Shown piece by piece: positions 46,836 to 55,415 of a DNA stretch of 64,000 bases. How positions within the stretch are numbered: position 1 is the first letter of the stretch; each line of letters starts with the position of its first letter. The position numbers and the translations under genes are program-made. Origin of the DNA: an uncultured Fodinibius sp. (lineage in GTDB: Bacteria; Bacteroidota; Rhodothermia; Balneolales; Balneolaceae); NCBI GenBank assembly GCA_913057775.1, contig CAJXOG010000001.1, positions 604,031-668,030 of the forward strand. The letters run 5' to 3'. Under the pieces are notes generated by a model. The model had not been told where the DNA came from, did not search any database, and saw only the letters and a program-made list of their open reading frames with translations.

Positions 46836-46894
46836 CCACAGATTCTCACGGAGAATAATTGATTTAATCCGTGTCAATTTGTGTAAATCCGCGG
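46836..46894. repeat. Inverted-repeat element (CCGTGT/TCCGCGG family) between paaH and paaI
   Basis: The 59-bp element starts at the first base after the paaH stop. CCACAGATT and its imperfect mirror near CCGCGG pair at about 12 of 17 positions. It contains the AATCCGTGT...TGTAAATCCGCGG type of word found in intergenic repeats of many environmental bacteria. It ends 3 nt before the paaI start. Confidence 0.6.
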
Positions 46895-46897
46895 CCT

Positions 46898-47329
46898 ATG
46901 AAAAAACAAAAACTTGCTGAAAAAGTTGTTAACAAAATGATGACGGATGATGCCTTTAGCCAATGGCTGGATATTAAAGTCATCGATATGAAACCGGGTT
47001 ATGCAAAGCTGGAAATGCTGGTCAGAGATGAAATGGTTAACGGATTCAACGTTTCACATGGCGGAATTGCTTTTTCGCTGGCTGACAGTGCCCTGGCTTT
47101 CGCATCCAACAGCTATGGCAGAATAGCCGTAGCAATGGAGAACAATATTTCATTCATGAAAAAAGTAGTGGCCGGAGATACGATTACGGCTGAAACAGAT
47201 GAGTTAAGCATCGGGCGACGTATTGGCGTCTATAATATCAGCATTACAAATCAGGATGATGAACAAATCGCCCTATTTCGCGGAACCGTTTTCAGAACCA
47301 AGGAATATCATTTTAAAAAAGATAATTAG
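46898..47329 (+). CDS. paaI: PaaI, hydroxyphenylacetyl-CoA thioesterase
   Basis: This 143-residue hotdog thioesterase has the active-site segment GFNVSHGGIAFSLADSALAF. It hydrolyses phenylacetyl-CoA-type thioesters to release pressure on the CoA pool. ATG 46898 is chosen; a longer frame would run into the repeat element. It lies 3 nt after the element. Confidence 0.92.
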   Translation: MKKQKLAEKVVNKMMTDDAFSQWLDIKVIDMKPGYAKLEMLVRDEMVNGFNVSHGGIAFSLADSALAFASNSYGRIAVAMENNISFMKKVVAGDTITAETDELSIGRRIGVYNISITNQDDEQIALFRGTVFRTKEYHFKKDN

Positions 47330-47343
47330 AACGGAGTATTGAT

Positions 47344-47409
47344 CAATGAGCACTATGGTTAACTCAAAATCCATCTCACTACTCAATACTCACAACTCAT
47401 TACTCAAAC
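47344..47409. repeat. ACTCA/TGAGT-rich element before paaJ
   Basis: The junction contains TCTCACTACTCAATACTC, then CACAACTCATTACTC, and GAGTATTGATCAATGAG near its start, which mirror each other in part. It shares the TACTCAATACTCAC word with the hppD-hmgA element at 40595. Confidence 0.45.
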
Positions 47410-48615
47410 ATGTCTGAAGCTTATATTATTGATGCCATTCGAACACCCATCGGCAAATATCGTGGATCCCTCTCTCCTATCCGGGCCGATGATTTGGCAG
47501 CATTGACCATTGAAGACTTAATGAACCGAAATTCGAACATCGATCCTGAGCGTATAGAAGATGTGATCTTTGGATGCGCCAATCAGGCGGGCGAAGACAA
47601 TCGCAATGTAGCTCGCATGGCGGCACTGCTGGCAGGACTTCCGGTATCAGTACCCGGAGAAACGGTTAACCGACTCTGCGCTTCGGGAATGAGCAGTGCA
47701 GTACAAGCTTATAAATCAATCAAGGTGGGCGAAGGCGATTTATTTATCACGGGAGGAATGGAACATATGACGCGCGGGCCGATGGTCTTAGGCAAAGGGG
47801 AAGCACCTTATTCCGGAAATACGGAAATGCATGACACCACTTTTGGCTGGCGTTTTGTTAATCCGAAAATGGATGAGCAGTACGGCAGTGATGCGATGGG
47901 CCAAACAGCCGAAAATATCGTAGAGAAATACAATGTAAGTCGCGAAGATCAGGACAAATTTGCGGCATGGTCGCAACAGAAAGCAGCTAAAGCAACCGAA
48001 AGTGGACGCATGGCCAAAGAGATCATGCCGGTGGAGATCCCACAAAAAAAGAGCGAACCTAAAATTTTTGAGGAAGATGAGTTTATTCGTCCTGGAACGA
48101 CGGTAGAAATACTTAGTAAGTTGCCGGCTGTTTTTCGGGATGGCGGAACCGTAACTCCGGGAAACGCCAGCGGAATCAATGACGGATCATGTGCCATGCT
48201 GGTAGCCGGCGATTCTGCAATTAAAGATTTTGATCTTGAGCCGATGACACGCATTGTTGCCTCGGCAGTAGTTGGAGTAGAACCCCGTATTATGGGGATG
48301 GGTCCGGTTGGTGCGACTCGAAAAGTACTTAGCCGTACCGACTTGACCTTAAATGATATGGATGTTATCGAACTCAATGAAGCCTTTGCTGCCCAAAGTC
48401 TGGCAGTATTGCGAGAGTTGAACATCGACGATGATGATCCCCGGGTAAATCCACATGGTGGTGCTATCGCACTGGGACATCCGCTGGGCATGTCGGGCGC
48501 ACGGTTACTGCAAACGGCATCTATTGAGCTTCACGAACAGGATAAACAATATGCGCTGTGCACACTCTGTGTAGGTGTAGGACAAGGCATGGCAGTTATA
48601 TTAGAAAAAGTGTAA
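47410..48615 (+). CDS. paaJ: PaaJ, beta-ketoadipyl-CoA / 3-oxo-5,6-dehydrosuberyl-CoA thiolase
   Basis: This 401-residue thiolase has the nucleophile in NRLCASGMSSAVQAYKSI, the catalytic histidine in GHPLGMSGARL and the second cysteine in LCVGVGQGMA. It would release acetyl-CoA and succinyl-CoA at the end of the phenylacetate route. It differs from the FadA-type thiolase at 13880 ([10 protein letters not shown]), so the two are separate lineages. Confidence 0.94.
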   Translation: MSEAYIIDAIRTPIGKYRGSLSPIRADDLAALTIEDLMNRNSNIDPERIEDVIFGCANQAGEDNRNVARMAALLAGLPVSVPGETVNRLCASGMSSAVQAYKSIKVGEGDLFITGGMEHMTRGPMVLGKGEAPYSGNTEMHDTTFGWRFVNPKMDEQYGSDAMGQTAENIVEKYNVSREDQDKFAAWSQQKAAKATESGRMAKEIMPVEIPQKKSEPKIFEEDEFIRPGTTVEILSKLPAVFRDGGTVTPGNASGINDGSCAMLVAGDSAIKDFDLEPMTRIVASAVVGVEPRIMGMGPVGATRKVLSRTDLTLNDMDVIELNEAFAAQSLAVLRELNIDDDDPRVNPHGGAIALGHPLGMSGARLLQTASIELHEQDKQYALCTLCVGVGQGMAVILEKV

Positions 48616-48624
48616 TTCTACATA

Positions 48625-48689
48625 ACCACTAAGTCACTTAGTACACTAAGTATGAATATTTTTCTTTGTGATCTTAGTGCCTTAATGGT
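48625..48689. repeat. Inverted-repeat element (ACTAAG family) before paaY
   Basis: ACCACTAAG (48625) and CTTAATGGT (48681-48689) mark imperfect arms; the longer arms match at about 19 of 26 positions. The ACTAAGTCACTTAGTACACTAAG word type is typical of a dispersed family in Bacteroidota. A good GGAGGT ribosome binding site for paaY starts 6 nt after the element. Confidence 0.6.
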
Positions 48690-48706
48690 AAATCGGAGGT
48701 TTAGTT

Positions 48707-49312
48707 ATGGCAATTTATGAGTTCCAAGGCTACAAGCCAGTAGTCGATAAAAGTGCTTATGTACACACACAAGCTGCCGTAACCGGTAATGTAATTATCG
48801 GCAAAGATGTCTATATCGCACCGGGTGCGGCTATTCGTGGGGACTGGGGTAAAATCGTAATTAAGGATGGATGCAACGTGCAGGAAAATTGCACCATCCA
48901 CATGTTTCCCGGTGTGACCGTAGTACTTGAAGAAAGTGCTCACATTGGTCACGGTGCTATTATTCACGGAGGACATATTGGCCAAAACTGTCTTGTAGGG
49001 ATGAATTCCGTGGTTATGGACAACGTAGTGTTAGGAGATGAATGTATTGTCGGAGCCATGTCATTTTTAAAGGAAGGAATGGAAATTCCGGAACGGAAGT
49101 TGGTGGTTGGCAATCCAGCCAAAATTGTCAAAGATGTTTCTGACGGGATGATTCAGTGGAAAACGAAAGGCACAGAATTGTATCAACAATTGCCCGGACA
49201 GCTTCATAACTCCTTAAGAGAATGCAAGCCGCTTCGGGAGGAACCGGAAGATCGACCGAGTCAATCAAAGAAATACGAAACGTGGGGAAAGGCTAAGAAT
49301 TCAGAATCCTGA
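48707..49312 (+). CDS. paaY: PaaY, hexapeptide gamma-carbonic anhydrase-like protein
   Basis: This 201-residue left-handed beta-helix protein has hexapeptide repeats and the metal-site histidines in HMFPGVTVV and the HIGHGAIIHGGHIG segment. PaaY is a thioesterase/carbonic anhydrase-like member of phenylacetate clusters, proposed to clear inhibitory CoA thioesters. A strong GGAGGT lies 6 nt before ATG 48707. Confidence 0.92.
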   Translation: MAIYEFQGYKPVVDKSAYVHTQAAVTGNVIIGKDVYIAPGAAIRGDWGKIVIKDGCNVQENCTIHMFPGVTVVLEESAHIGHGAIIHGGHIGQNCLVGMNSVVMDNVVLGDECIVGAMSFLKEGMEIPERKLVVGNPAKIVKDVSDGMIQWKTKGTELYQQLPGQLHNSLRECKPLREEPEDRPSQSKKYETWGKAKNSES

Positions 49313-49332
49313 AAACTCATATTTAATTTTTC

Positions 49333-49406
49333 GTCATTTCGAGAGTGAGCGAGAAATACTTGTTTTTATAAATAACATAAAGATCTCTACCGCTGATCGA
49401 AATGAC
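49333..49406. repeat. Inverted-repeat element (GTCATTTCGA family) before paaZ
   Basis: TCATTTCGA (49334-49342) and TCGAAATGA (49397-49405) are perfect 9-bp arms of a 74-bp element. This word set (CGTCATTTCGA...GCGAGAAAT...TCGAAATGACA) is a very common intergenic repeat in Bacteroidota. A false start ATG at 49402 lies inside the right arm. Confidence 0.7.
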
Positions 49407-49431
49407 AATTTTAACAAAAGGTGAGAAAAAA

Positions 49432-51489
49432 ATGAAAGTTCAAAGCTATTCAAAAGGTCAATGGATCGAAGATGGTAACGAAACGGATCTGATCAGCGCG
49501 GTAACCGGAGATCCTGTTGCTCAATTGGTCGAAGCAGATCTCGACTATAAGGGAATGTGCGAATTTGCGCGACAAGAAGCCGGACCTAAACTCCGGGCGA
49601 TGTCTATCCACAAACGAGCCTTCAAAATTAAGTTTCTGGCGCAATATCTGCTGGAGCGAAAGGAAGATTATTACGAGCTCTCAACGCACACCGGCGCTAC
49701 CCGACAGGATTCCTGGATTGATATCGAAGGAGGTATCGGCAGTATGTTTACGCTGTCCAGTAAGTCACGTATTGAGTTGTCCGACCTCCCATATCACGTA
49801 GAGGGAAATCACGAGCGACTCTCGCGCGAAGGTACATTTGTGGGACAGCATATCTGCGTTCCGCGTCACGGTTTGGCCGTACATATTAATGCCTTTAACT
49901 TTCCGGTCTGGGGCATGCTTGAAAAGCTCGCTCCCTGCATTATCTCCGGAATGCCGGCCATCATAAAACCTTCACCTACCGGGTCGTATCTGGCCTACAA
50001 GGTTTTTAAAGATATGATCGAGTCGCAGCTACTGCCCGAAGGGGCCATCCAGTTTATTGCCGCTGATGTGCCGGGCGACCTGCTGGATCATTTGAACAGC
50101 CAAGACGCTGTTTCTTTTACCGGCTCAGCCGAAACGGGACAAAAGCTAAAATCCCATCCCAATATTATAGCCAACAACGTTCGTTTTAACCTTGAGGCCG
50201 ATTCACTGAACTGCTCGATTTTGGGCGCTGACGTTACACCCGACATGGAAGAGTTCGATCTTTTTGTGGATGAGGTCGCCGATGAAATGACGGTAAAAAC
50301 GGGACAAAAATGTACCGCCATCCGCCGCACAATAGTTCCGAAAGAACAGATCCAAAATGTAGTCGAAGCACTCAAAGAACGACTGGATAAGACCTCCATC
50401 GGAGATCCCGCCCAAAAAGAAACGAAAATGGGCCCTTTAGCCAGCGCTACGCAAGCTGATCGTTTTGAAAAACAGGTTTCTTCATTACTAGAAACAACAG
50501 AGTCAGTTTACAGCAATGGCAATAAAACGCATGAAGGAGCTTTTACCGGTCCTAAAGTTCTCCTTTGTCACAAACCAATGGAAGTAGATGAGGTTCACAA
50601 AGTCGAGGCATTCGGTCCTATGACCACCTTAATGCCGTATGAATCCAATGAAGAAGCCATTAAGTTGGCTAATAAAGCCGACGGATCGCTGGTGGGCTCA
50701 CTTTTTACGGCGGACGACAATATTGCCCGGGAAATCACACTTGGTTGTGCTCCTTACCATGGACGATTTATGGTGGTTAACCGTGATTGTGCTAAAGAAT
50801 CTACCGGACACGGTTCCCCGATGCCGCATATGGTTCATGGCGGTCCGGGCCATGCCGGAGGTGGCGAAGAGTTGGGGGGTGCACGAGCGGTCATTCATAA
50901 TATGCAGCGTGTAGCTCTACAGGGATCACCCACTACCCTTACGAGTATCACAAATCAATATATTAAAGGTGCAGAAACCCAAGAAGCCGATATACATCCC
51001 TTCCAGCAGTATTTTGAGGATTTGGAAGTAGGAGAAGCACGGACGACCGATACACACACTGTCACTGAGGAAGATATCGAGCGATTTGCTGATTTATCGG
51101 GTGATGAATTCTATGCCCACACCGACCCAGATGCGGCTGAGCGTTCCCTATTCGGCGAAATTGTAGCACATGGTTATTTCATACTTTCACGAGCAGCAGG
51201 GCTGTTTGTCCATCCCGATGAGGGTCCGGTAATTCTAAATTATGGATTGGAAAACCTTCGATTTGTAGCCCCTGTTGCCCCTGGCGATACTATCCAGGCA
51301 AAGCTGATTGTAAAAAGTAAAAAAGTTCGTCAGAAAAAAGCTAAGGATAAATTCCCGTTTGGCATTATTTTCTGGGATGTTGAGGTTACAAATCAGGAGA
51401 ATGAATTGGTAGCTGAATATACCATTCTGACCCTTATCAAGCGCCGTGAAGTACTGGATATGGATATTTTTGAAGAAGAGGAAAATTAA
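49432..51489 (+). CDS. paaZ: PaaZ, oxepin-CoA hydrolase / 3-oxo-5,6-dehydrosuberyl-CoA semialdehyde dehydrogenase
   Basis: This 685-residue bifunctional enzyme has an N-terminal aldehyde dehydrogenase domain with the catalytic cysteine in VKTGQKCTAIRRTIV and the glutamate in NLEADSLNC. The C-terminal MaoC-like hotdog domain has DLSGDEFYAHTDPDAA and EIVAHGYFILSRAAG. It opens the oxepin ring and oxidises the semialdehyde. ATG 49432 is chosen because AAGGTGAG lies just upstream; the ATG at 49402 is inside a repeat. Confidence 0.95.
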   Translation: MKVQSYSKGQWIEDGNETDLISAVTGDPVAQLVEADLDYKGMCEFARQEAGPKLRAMSIHKRAFKIKFLAQYLLERKEDYYELSTHTGATRQDSWIDIEGGIGSMFTLSSKSRIELSDLPYHVEGNHERLSREGTFVGQHICVPRHGLAVHINAFNFPVWGMLEKLAPCIISGMPAIIKPSPTGSYLAYKVFKDMIESQLLPEGAIQFIAADVPGDLLDHLNSQDAVSFTGSAETGQKLKSHPNIIANNVRFNLEADSLNCSILGADVTPDMEEFDLFVDEVADEMTVKTGQKCTAIRRTIVPKEQIQNVVEALKERLDKTSIGDPAQKETKMGPLASATQADRFEKQVSSLLETTESVYSNGNKTHEGAFTGPKVLLCHKPMEVDEVHKVEAFGPMTTLMPYESNEEAIKLANKADGSLVGSLFTADDNIAREITLGCAPYHGRFMVVNRDCAKESTGHGSPMPHMVHGGPGHAGGGEELGGARAVIHNMQRVALQGSPTTLTSITNQYIKGAETQEADIHPFQQYFEDLEVGEARTTDTHTVTEEDIERFADLSGDEFYAHTDPDAAERSLFGEIVAHGYFILSRAAGLFVHPDEGPVILNYGLENLRFVAPVAPGDTIQAKLIVKSKKVRQKKAKDKFPFGIIFWDVEVTNQENELVAEYTILTLIKRREVLDMDIFEEEEN

Positions 51490-51561
51490 GGCCTATATGC
51501 ATAATTTTAAGACTACTTATGTAAGGATTTCCTTTTAAGCAGGTCATACTACTCAGGAATA

Positions 51562-51974
51562 CTGAATTCCGAAGTCTGAATTCAGAATAAAATCTACTTG
51601 TTATGAGAAAACCGGCTAAGACCTTCAAAGACTTGATAGTATGGCAAAAAGCACATGAATTTGTTTTAGACGTATATGACTATACAGAAGACTTTCCAAA
51701 ATCAGAGTTGTATGGACTAACTTCTCAGTTTAGACGAGCTGCTATTTCGATTGCAGCAAATATTGCAGAAGGATTTAAGAAACGTGGTAAGAAAGACAAA
51801 GCACGGTTTCTGAATATTTCACAAGGATCACTTGAAGAATGCAGATATTATATCATTCTTTCTCAAGATTTAGGATATGAAAATCAATCAGAATTAGACA
51901 AAAAACTACAGGATGTCAGCAAGCTTATTGATGCTTATTCCAAAGCCATTCTGAATTCTGACTCCTGAATTCGG
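51562..51974. repeat. 27-bp imperfect inverted repeats flanking a four-helix-bundle gene
   Basis: The left arm 51562-51588 and right arm 51948-51974 are inverted copies that match at 23 of 27 positions, with GAATTC at the core. They bracket the four-helix-bundle gene 51603-51968; the right arm overlaps its last codons and stop. This is the same arrangement as at 15084-15541, but with a different repeat sequence. Confidence 0.7.
51603..51968 (+). CDS. Four-helix-bundle protein (23S rRNA intervening-sequence type), second copy
   Basis: This 121-residue all-alpha protein starts KPAKTFKDLIVWQKAHEFVL and has the family core LYGLTSQFRRAAISIAANIA, then EGFKKRGKKD. It is related to the protein at 15101 but clearly divergent. 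It sits between paaZ and the divergent crotonase, bracketed by 27-bp inverted repeats. Its C-terminal residues are encoded by the right repeat arm. The function is unknown. Confidence 0.9.
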   Translation: MRKPAKTFKDLIVWQKAHEFVLDVYDYTEDFPKSELYGLTSQFRRAAISIAANIAEGFKKRGKKDKARFLNISQGSLEECRYYIILSQDLGYENQSELDKKLQDVSKLIDAYSKAILNSDS

Positions 51975-52020
51975 AATTCTTTATCTGACTCAGAATTTAA
52001 AAACTAATTACATAATACAA

Positions 52021-52782
52021 ATGCCTGAAACCGGAGAAATTACGACCAAGATTGAAAACAACATCGGAACTATTGAATTTTACCATCCCAAGGGGAATTC
52101 CCTGCCGGGGCAAATGCTAAGAGATTTAGCTAATACAATAACTGAAATAGGCGAAGATCCCGAAGCGCATGTGTTAGTATTGAAAAGTCGCGGTGATGGT
52201 GCCTTCTGTGCCGGAGCTTCTTTTGATGAGCTTATTGCCATAGACGATTACGAGGAAGGCAAACATTTCTTTATGGGTTTTGCCCTGGTACTCAACGCCA
52301 TGCGTCAATGCCCTAAACTTATTATCGTCCGCATACAAGGTAAAACGGTAGGCGGTGGTGTAGGCATTGCATCGGCAGGAGATTACGCCATAGCGCATGA
52401 ATCTGCAGCTATTAAGCTAAGTGAGCTCGCTTTGGGCATTGGTCCTTTTGTAGTCGGACCCGCGGTTGAACGTAAAGTAGGCACTTCGGCATTTAGTACA
52501 CTCTCGGTTGATGCTTCGAGTTGGAATTCGGCCGAGTGGGCTCTTAATAACGGATTATTTTCCAAAGTCTGTGAAAATCACTTTGACCTTGATGAAAAAG
52601 TAAAATCTTTAGCCAAGCAGCTAGCCGGGTATAGTCCCGATGCCATGAAAGAACTCAAAAAAGTACTCTGGAAAGGTACGGAGAACTGGGATGATCTGCT
52701 GGAAGAACGGGCAGAAATAAGTGGACGACTGGTGCTTTCCGACTTTACTGAAAACTTCATCGAGGAATTCAAAAACAAGTAA
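52021..52782 (+). CDS. Divergent enoyl-CoA hydratase/isomerase (candidate PaaF)
   Basis: This 253-residue crotonase-fold protein has oxyanion segments FCAGASFDEL and GGGVGIASAGDYAIA, and one of the two hydratase glutamates may be kept in IKLSELALGIGPF; the second position is not a glutamate. It is a conserved member of Bacteroidota phenylacetate clusters and is the best candidate for the 2,3-dehydroadipyl-CoA hydratase step (PaaF). It is not a close PaaF or PaaG relative, so the step assignment is an inference. Confidence 0.72.
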   Translation: MPETGEITTKIENNIGTIEFYHPKGNSLPGQMLRDLANTITEIGEDPEAHVLVLKSRGDGAFCAGASFDELIAIDDYEEGKHFFMGFALVLNAMRQCPKLIIVRIQGKTVGGGVGIASAGDYAIAHESAAIKLSELALGIGPFVVGPAVERKVGTSAFSTLSVDASSWNSAEWALNNGLFSKVCENHFDLDEKVKSLAKQLAGYSPDAMKELKKVLWKGTENWDDLLEERAEISGRLVLSDFTENFIEEFKNK

Positions 52783-52866
52783 TTTTTTACTACGCTCAAA
52801 ACCCAACTATTTTTTAGATTTTTCTTTTATTTTAAAGCTTACTCTATCATACTTAAAAATCCCAGC

Positions 52867-53250
52867 ATGATGTGGTCCCACAAAGCACCTCTTTTCATAT
52901 TTGTCTTTCTCCTATTCGGTTGTTCCGCTAGAGTAGATTTTCAAGACGTTGACATCAAAAATAACCACACTGAAACAATTATGGTGGATATTTGGGATCT
53001 CGAAAGTAGCAACATGGTTGACCCTAATCCGGCTGTTTCCGTTGATGAGGTCTCTTTCTTACAAATCAATTCGATGAATTCTCTCACTGTATCAAAAAGC
53101 GATATAAAAGGAGATAGTGGGTCTGATCAATTTAGATTATTCCTTTATGAAGTAAGGGAAGACTCCGCCTTTTATAAGAAATCTTTCTCTGTATCTTCTT
53201 CACAAGAAATAAATATTCATCACGGGGCTGATGGCTATTTTATAGATTAA
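52867..53250 (+). CDS. Small lipoprotein, hypothetical
   Basis: This 127-residue protein has a lipoprotein signal peptide with lipobox LLFGC (cysteine near 19), then a short beta-rich mature part. I do not recognise the family. ATG 52867 is chosen, with a second ATG in the next codon. A palindromic hairpin overlaps its stop. It converges on the kinase gene. Confidence 0.65.
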   Translation: MMWSHKAPLFIFVFLLFGCSARVDFQDVDIKNNHTETIMVDIWDLESSNMVDPNPAVSVDEVSFLQINSMNSLTVSKSDIKGDSGSDQFRLFLYEVREDSAFYKKSFSVSSSQEINIHHGADGYFID

Positions 53251-53270
53251 ACCGCCAAAACGCGTTTAAT
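53246..53270. terminator. Possible bidirectional hairpin terminator
   Basis: ATTAAAC and GTTTAAT (53246-53252 and 53264-53270) pair around an 11-nt loop. It overlaps the lipoprotein stop and lies between two convergent genes. There is only an A/T-rich tail, so it is a moderate candidate. Confidence 0.4.
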
Positions 53271-53383
53271 TTATAACATTTTTCTTTCTCTCTTTTCAAT
53301 AAGTGTGTCCTCATCATAACCTACTGGTCCAACTAATCAGCAAATATTAAAGGACTATGAAATAGAAAACGAGAGAACATTAA

Positions 53384-55222
53384 CTATGTAGTATTCGATA
53401 CTCCTTCAGGGGTAAATCGAAATTCGATATGGGCCCCATCCCTATTGTAAAGTTTCAGCTCTCCATTCAGTTGCTCGACTAATGTATCAACGAGTTCTAA
53501 TCCCAAAGACGGATTCTCACCTAACTCATCATTTTTAGCAAATCCATGGCCATTATCACTTACCTTTACCAAAACCTGTTGCCCATCTTTTTGGACTTCA
53601 ATATTAATCGTACCCTCATCAATATTTTCAAAGGCATATTTAAATGCATTAATAACCAATTCGTTAATTAATAATGCACATGGAATAGCTTGATTTACAT
53701 TGAGAGTAAGCGCATTAAGATTCGAGTTAATATCAATATCAGATTCATCGCCTATATAGATATCTGCTATTGTTTGTAGTAAATCTAGCAGATAACGATC
53801 GAACTGGATATAAGAGAGCGATTCTGATTGATAGAGTTTCTCATGCACCAAGGCTATGCTTTGCACGCGTAAATGACTCTGTTGAAGAGCAGATTTGGCA
53901 TTTTCGTTCTCCGACTCCCACATCTGCATTTGAAGCAGCCCGGAAATGACAGCTAAATTATTTTTTACGCGATGATGGATTTCTGCAAGCAAAACCTCTT
54001 TCTCTCGAAGGGATTCTGAAATTTTTTGCTGGGCTTTCTTTTCTGAACTGATATCACTGGCGACAAAAACATATCCCTCATCCTTTCTATCTTGTCCACT
54101 AATTTTTCCTCTGGAAATATTGACCGGAATAACATTCTCATTTTTCCCAATTAGCTCACCGGTATACGTTTTGTTGTTATCCGTATGTCGTTCTTTGAAA
54201 GTTTCATCAGGGATCTCATTGAACAAGGTATCAATTGTTTTATCTAACAGCTCCTCCTCAGTATATCCAAGAATTTCGGACACCGCTGAATTAACTCGCG
54301 TAATGTTTAGATTTTTATCCGTTACAACCAGCAGATCGGCCATAGCTTCTATAATGCTATCCACGTAGTCACGCGACACTGTCGTCCTGCTGAGATTTTC
54401 CGCCATTTGATCGAAGGTAGAACTCAGTTGTCCCAACTCGTCGTTAGAATTGTAGTCGATGCGATTTTGCAAATTCCCCTGCCCCACACTCTGAGCTGCA
54501 TCTGCAATCTTTGCAATAGGATTTGCTATCGATCTATAAATAAACAGAGACAGAACAACTGCAACAATTAAAGCAATGCCGGTGGCAATAACTAAAATAT
54601 AACCTACCCTGTCGAGCTGACTATTTAACCCAGCAATTTGTTGTTGATGAGTTTGTTGGATGTGATTTCGAAGCTGGTCTATATCAGGCAATAAATTGGA
54701 TCGAAAGTAAGGCTCTATTGTTACCGTAAAAAACTCTTTGCGATCTTGGTAGTTTTTAGTACTGATATTTTGGAATTGGGTGAGCAGTGCCGAATAATTT
54801 TTATACTTTTTTTCCAAGCTCTCTAACAGGCTAAGTACTTTCGATGAATCCGCGGCAGGTTCGAAAATATTTTGCTGATTCGACTTAACCAGGGTTCTCA
54901 ACTCTTCCAAGCTCTTCTCAAACTCTCCAAGAGCTTTATCAATCTCTGCAATTTGAACCTCTTTGGTTCTATTGCTCCTGCTATAATCCATCGAGAGACT
55001 TTCACGATAGCTATCCTCCAATAAATATTGCGTTCTTGTCAAGCTTTTAAAAAGCTGTAATCCCAATTCTCCGGCTAAGGTGACCTCCTGAATCGCCTTT
55101 TCACTTTCGAATGTCACTTGATCTTTAACCGCATTATTGAAATATGATGCAGTCAATCCAATCCCCCCCATAAAAAGGACGACAATTGAAAAACTACCTA
55201 TTAACTTAGTACTGAGTTTCAT
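53384..55222 (-). CDS. Membrane histidine kinase (4HB-HAMP-PAS-HisKA_2-HATPase_c)
   Basis: This 612-residue kinase has a first transmembrane helix (about 7-28), a helical periplasmic sensor (about 30-205), a second helix (about 207-230), HAMP (about 228-281), PAS (about 284-395), a HisKA_2 domain with phospho-acceptor IHHRVKNN at 415-422, and a complete ATPase domain with NELVINAFKYA at about 520-530 and DNGHG at 556-560. It is an active-looking kinase of the same class as the degenerate one at 25840. No response regulator is adjacent. Confidence 0.93.
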   Translation of the reverse strand: MKLSTKLIGSFSIVVLFMGGIGLTASYFNNAVKDQVTFESEKAIQEVTLAGELGLQLFKSLTRTQYLLEDSYRESLSMDYSRSNRTKEVQIAEIDKALGEFEKSLEELRTLVKSNQQNIFEPAADSSKVLSLLESLEKKYKNYSALLTQFQNISTKNYQDRKEFFTVTIEPYFRSNLLPDIDQLRNHIQQTHQQQIAGLNSQLDRVGYILVIATGIALIVAVVLSLFIYRSIANPIAKIADAAQSVGQGNLQNRIDYNSNDELGQLSSTFDQMAENLSRTTVSRDYVDSIIEAMADLLVVTDKNLNITRVNSAVSEILGYTEEELLDKTIDTLFNEIPDETFKERHTDNNKTYTGELIGKNENVIPVNISRGKISGQDRKDEGYVFVASDISSEKKAQQKISESLREKEVLLAEIHHRVKNNLAVISGLLQMQMWESENENAKSALQQSHLRVQSIALVHEKLYQSESLSYIQFDRYLLDLLQTIADIYIGDESDIDINSNLNALTLNVNQAIPCALLINELVINAFKYAFENIDEGTINIEVQKDGQQVLVKVSDNGHGFAKNDELGENPSLGLELVDTLVEQLNGELKLYNRDGAHIEFRFTPEGVSNTT

Positions 55223-55415
55223 AAAAAGTTAAAAAATTAACTGTATCCCCATTTTACACAAACAAAGGTAGATAAACCAATGTCACGAAACTTGTTATAT
55301 TTCCAACCCATCAATTTTATTGATATACCGTACCTTGCAGATAATCATTTGCACGAAATCAACGATAATAGCTTTTAAAGGAAGCCAATCTAAACCATTT
55401 TTAAAAGTTATTGAC

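Noticed and set aside
49402-49431. Earlier ATG for PaaZ
   Set aside because: It lies in the right arm of a repeat element; the AAGGTGAG before ATG 49432 decides the start.
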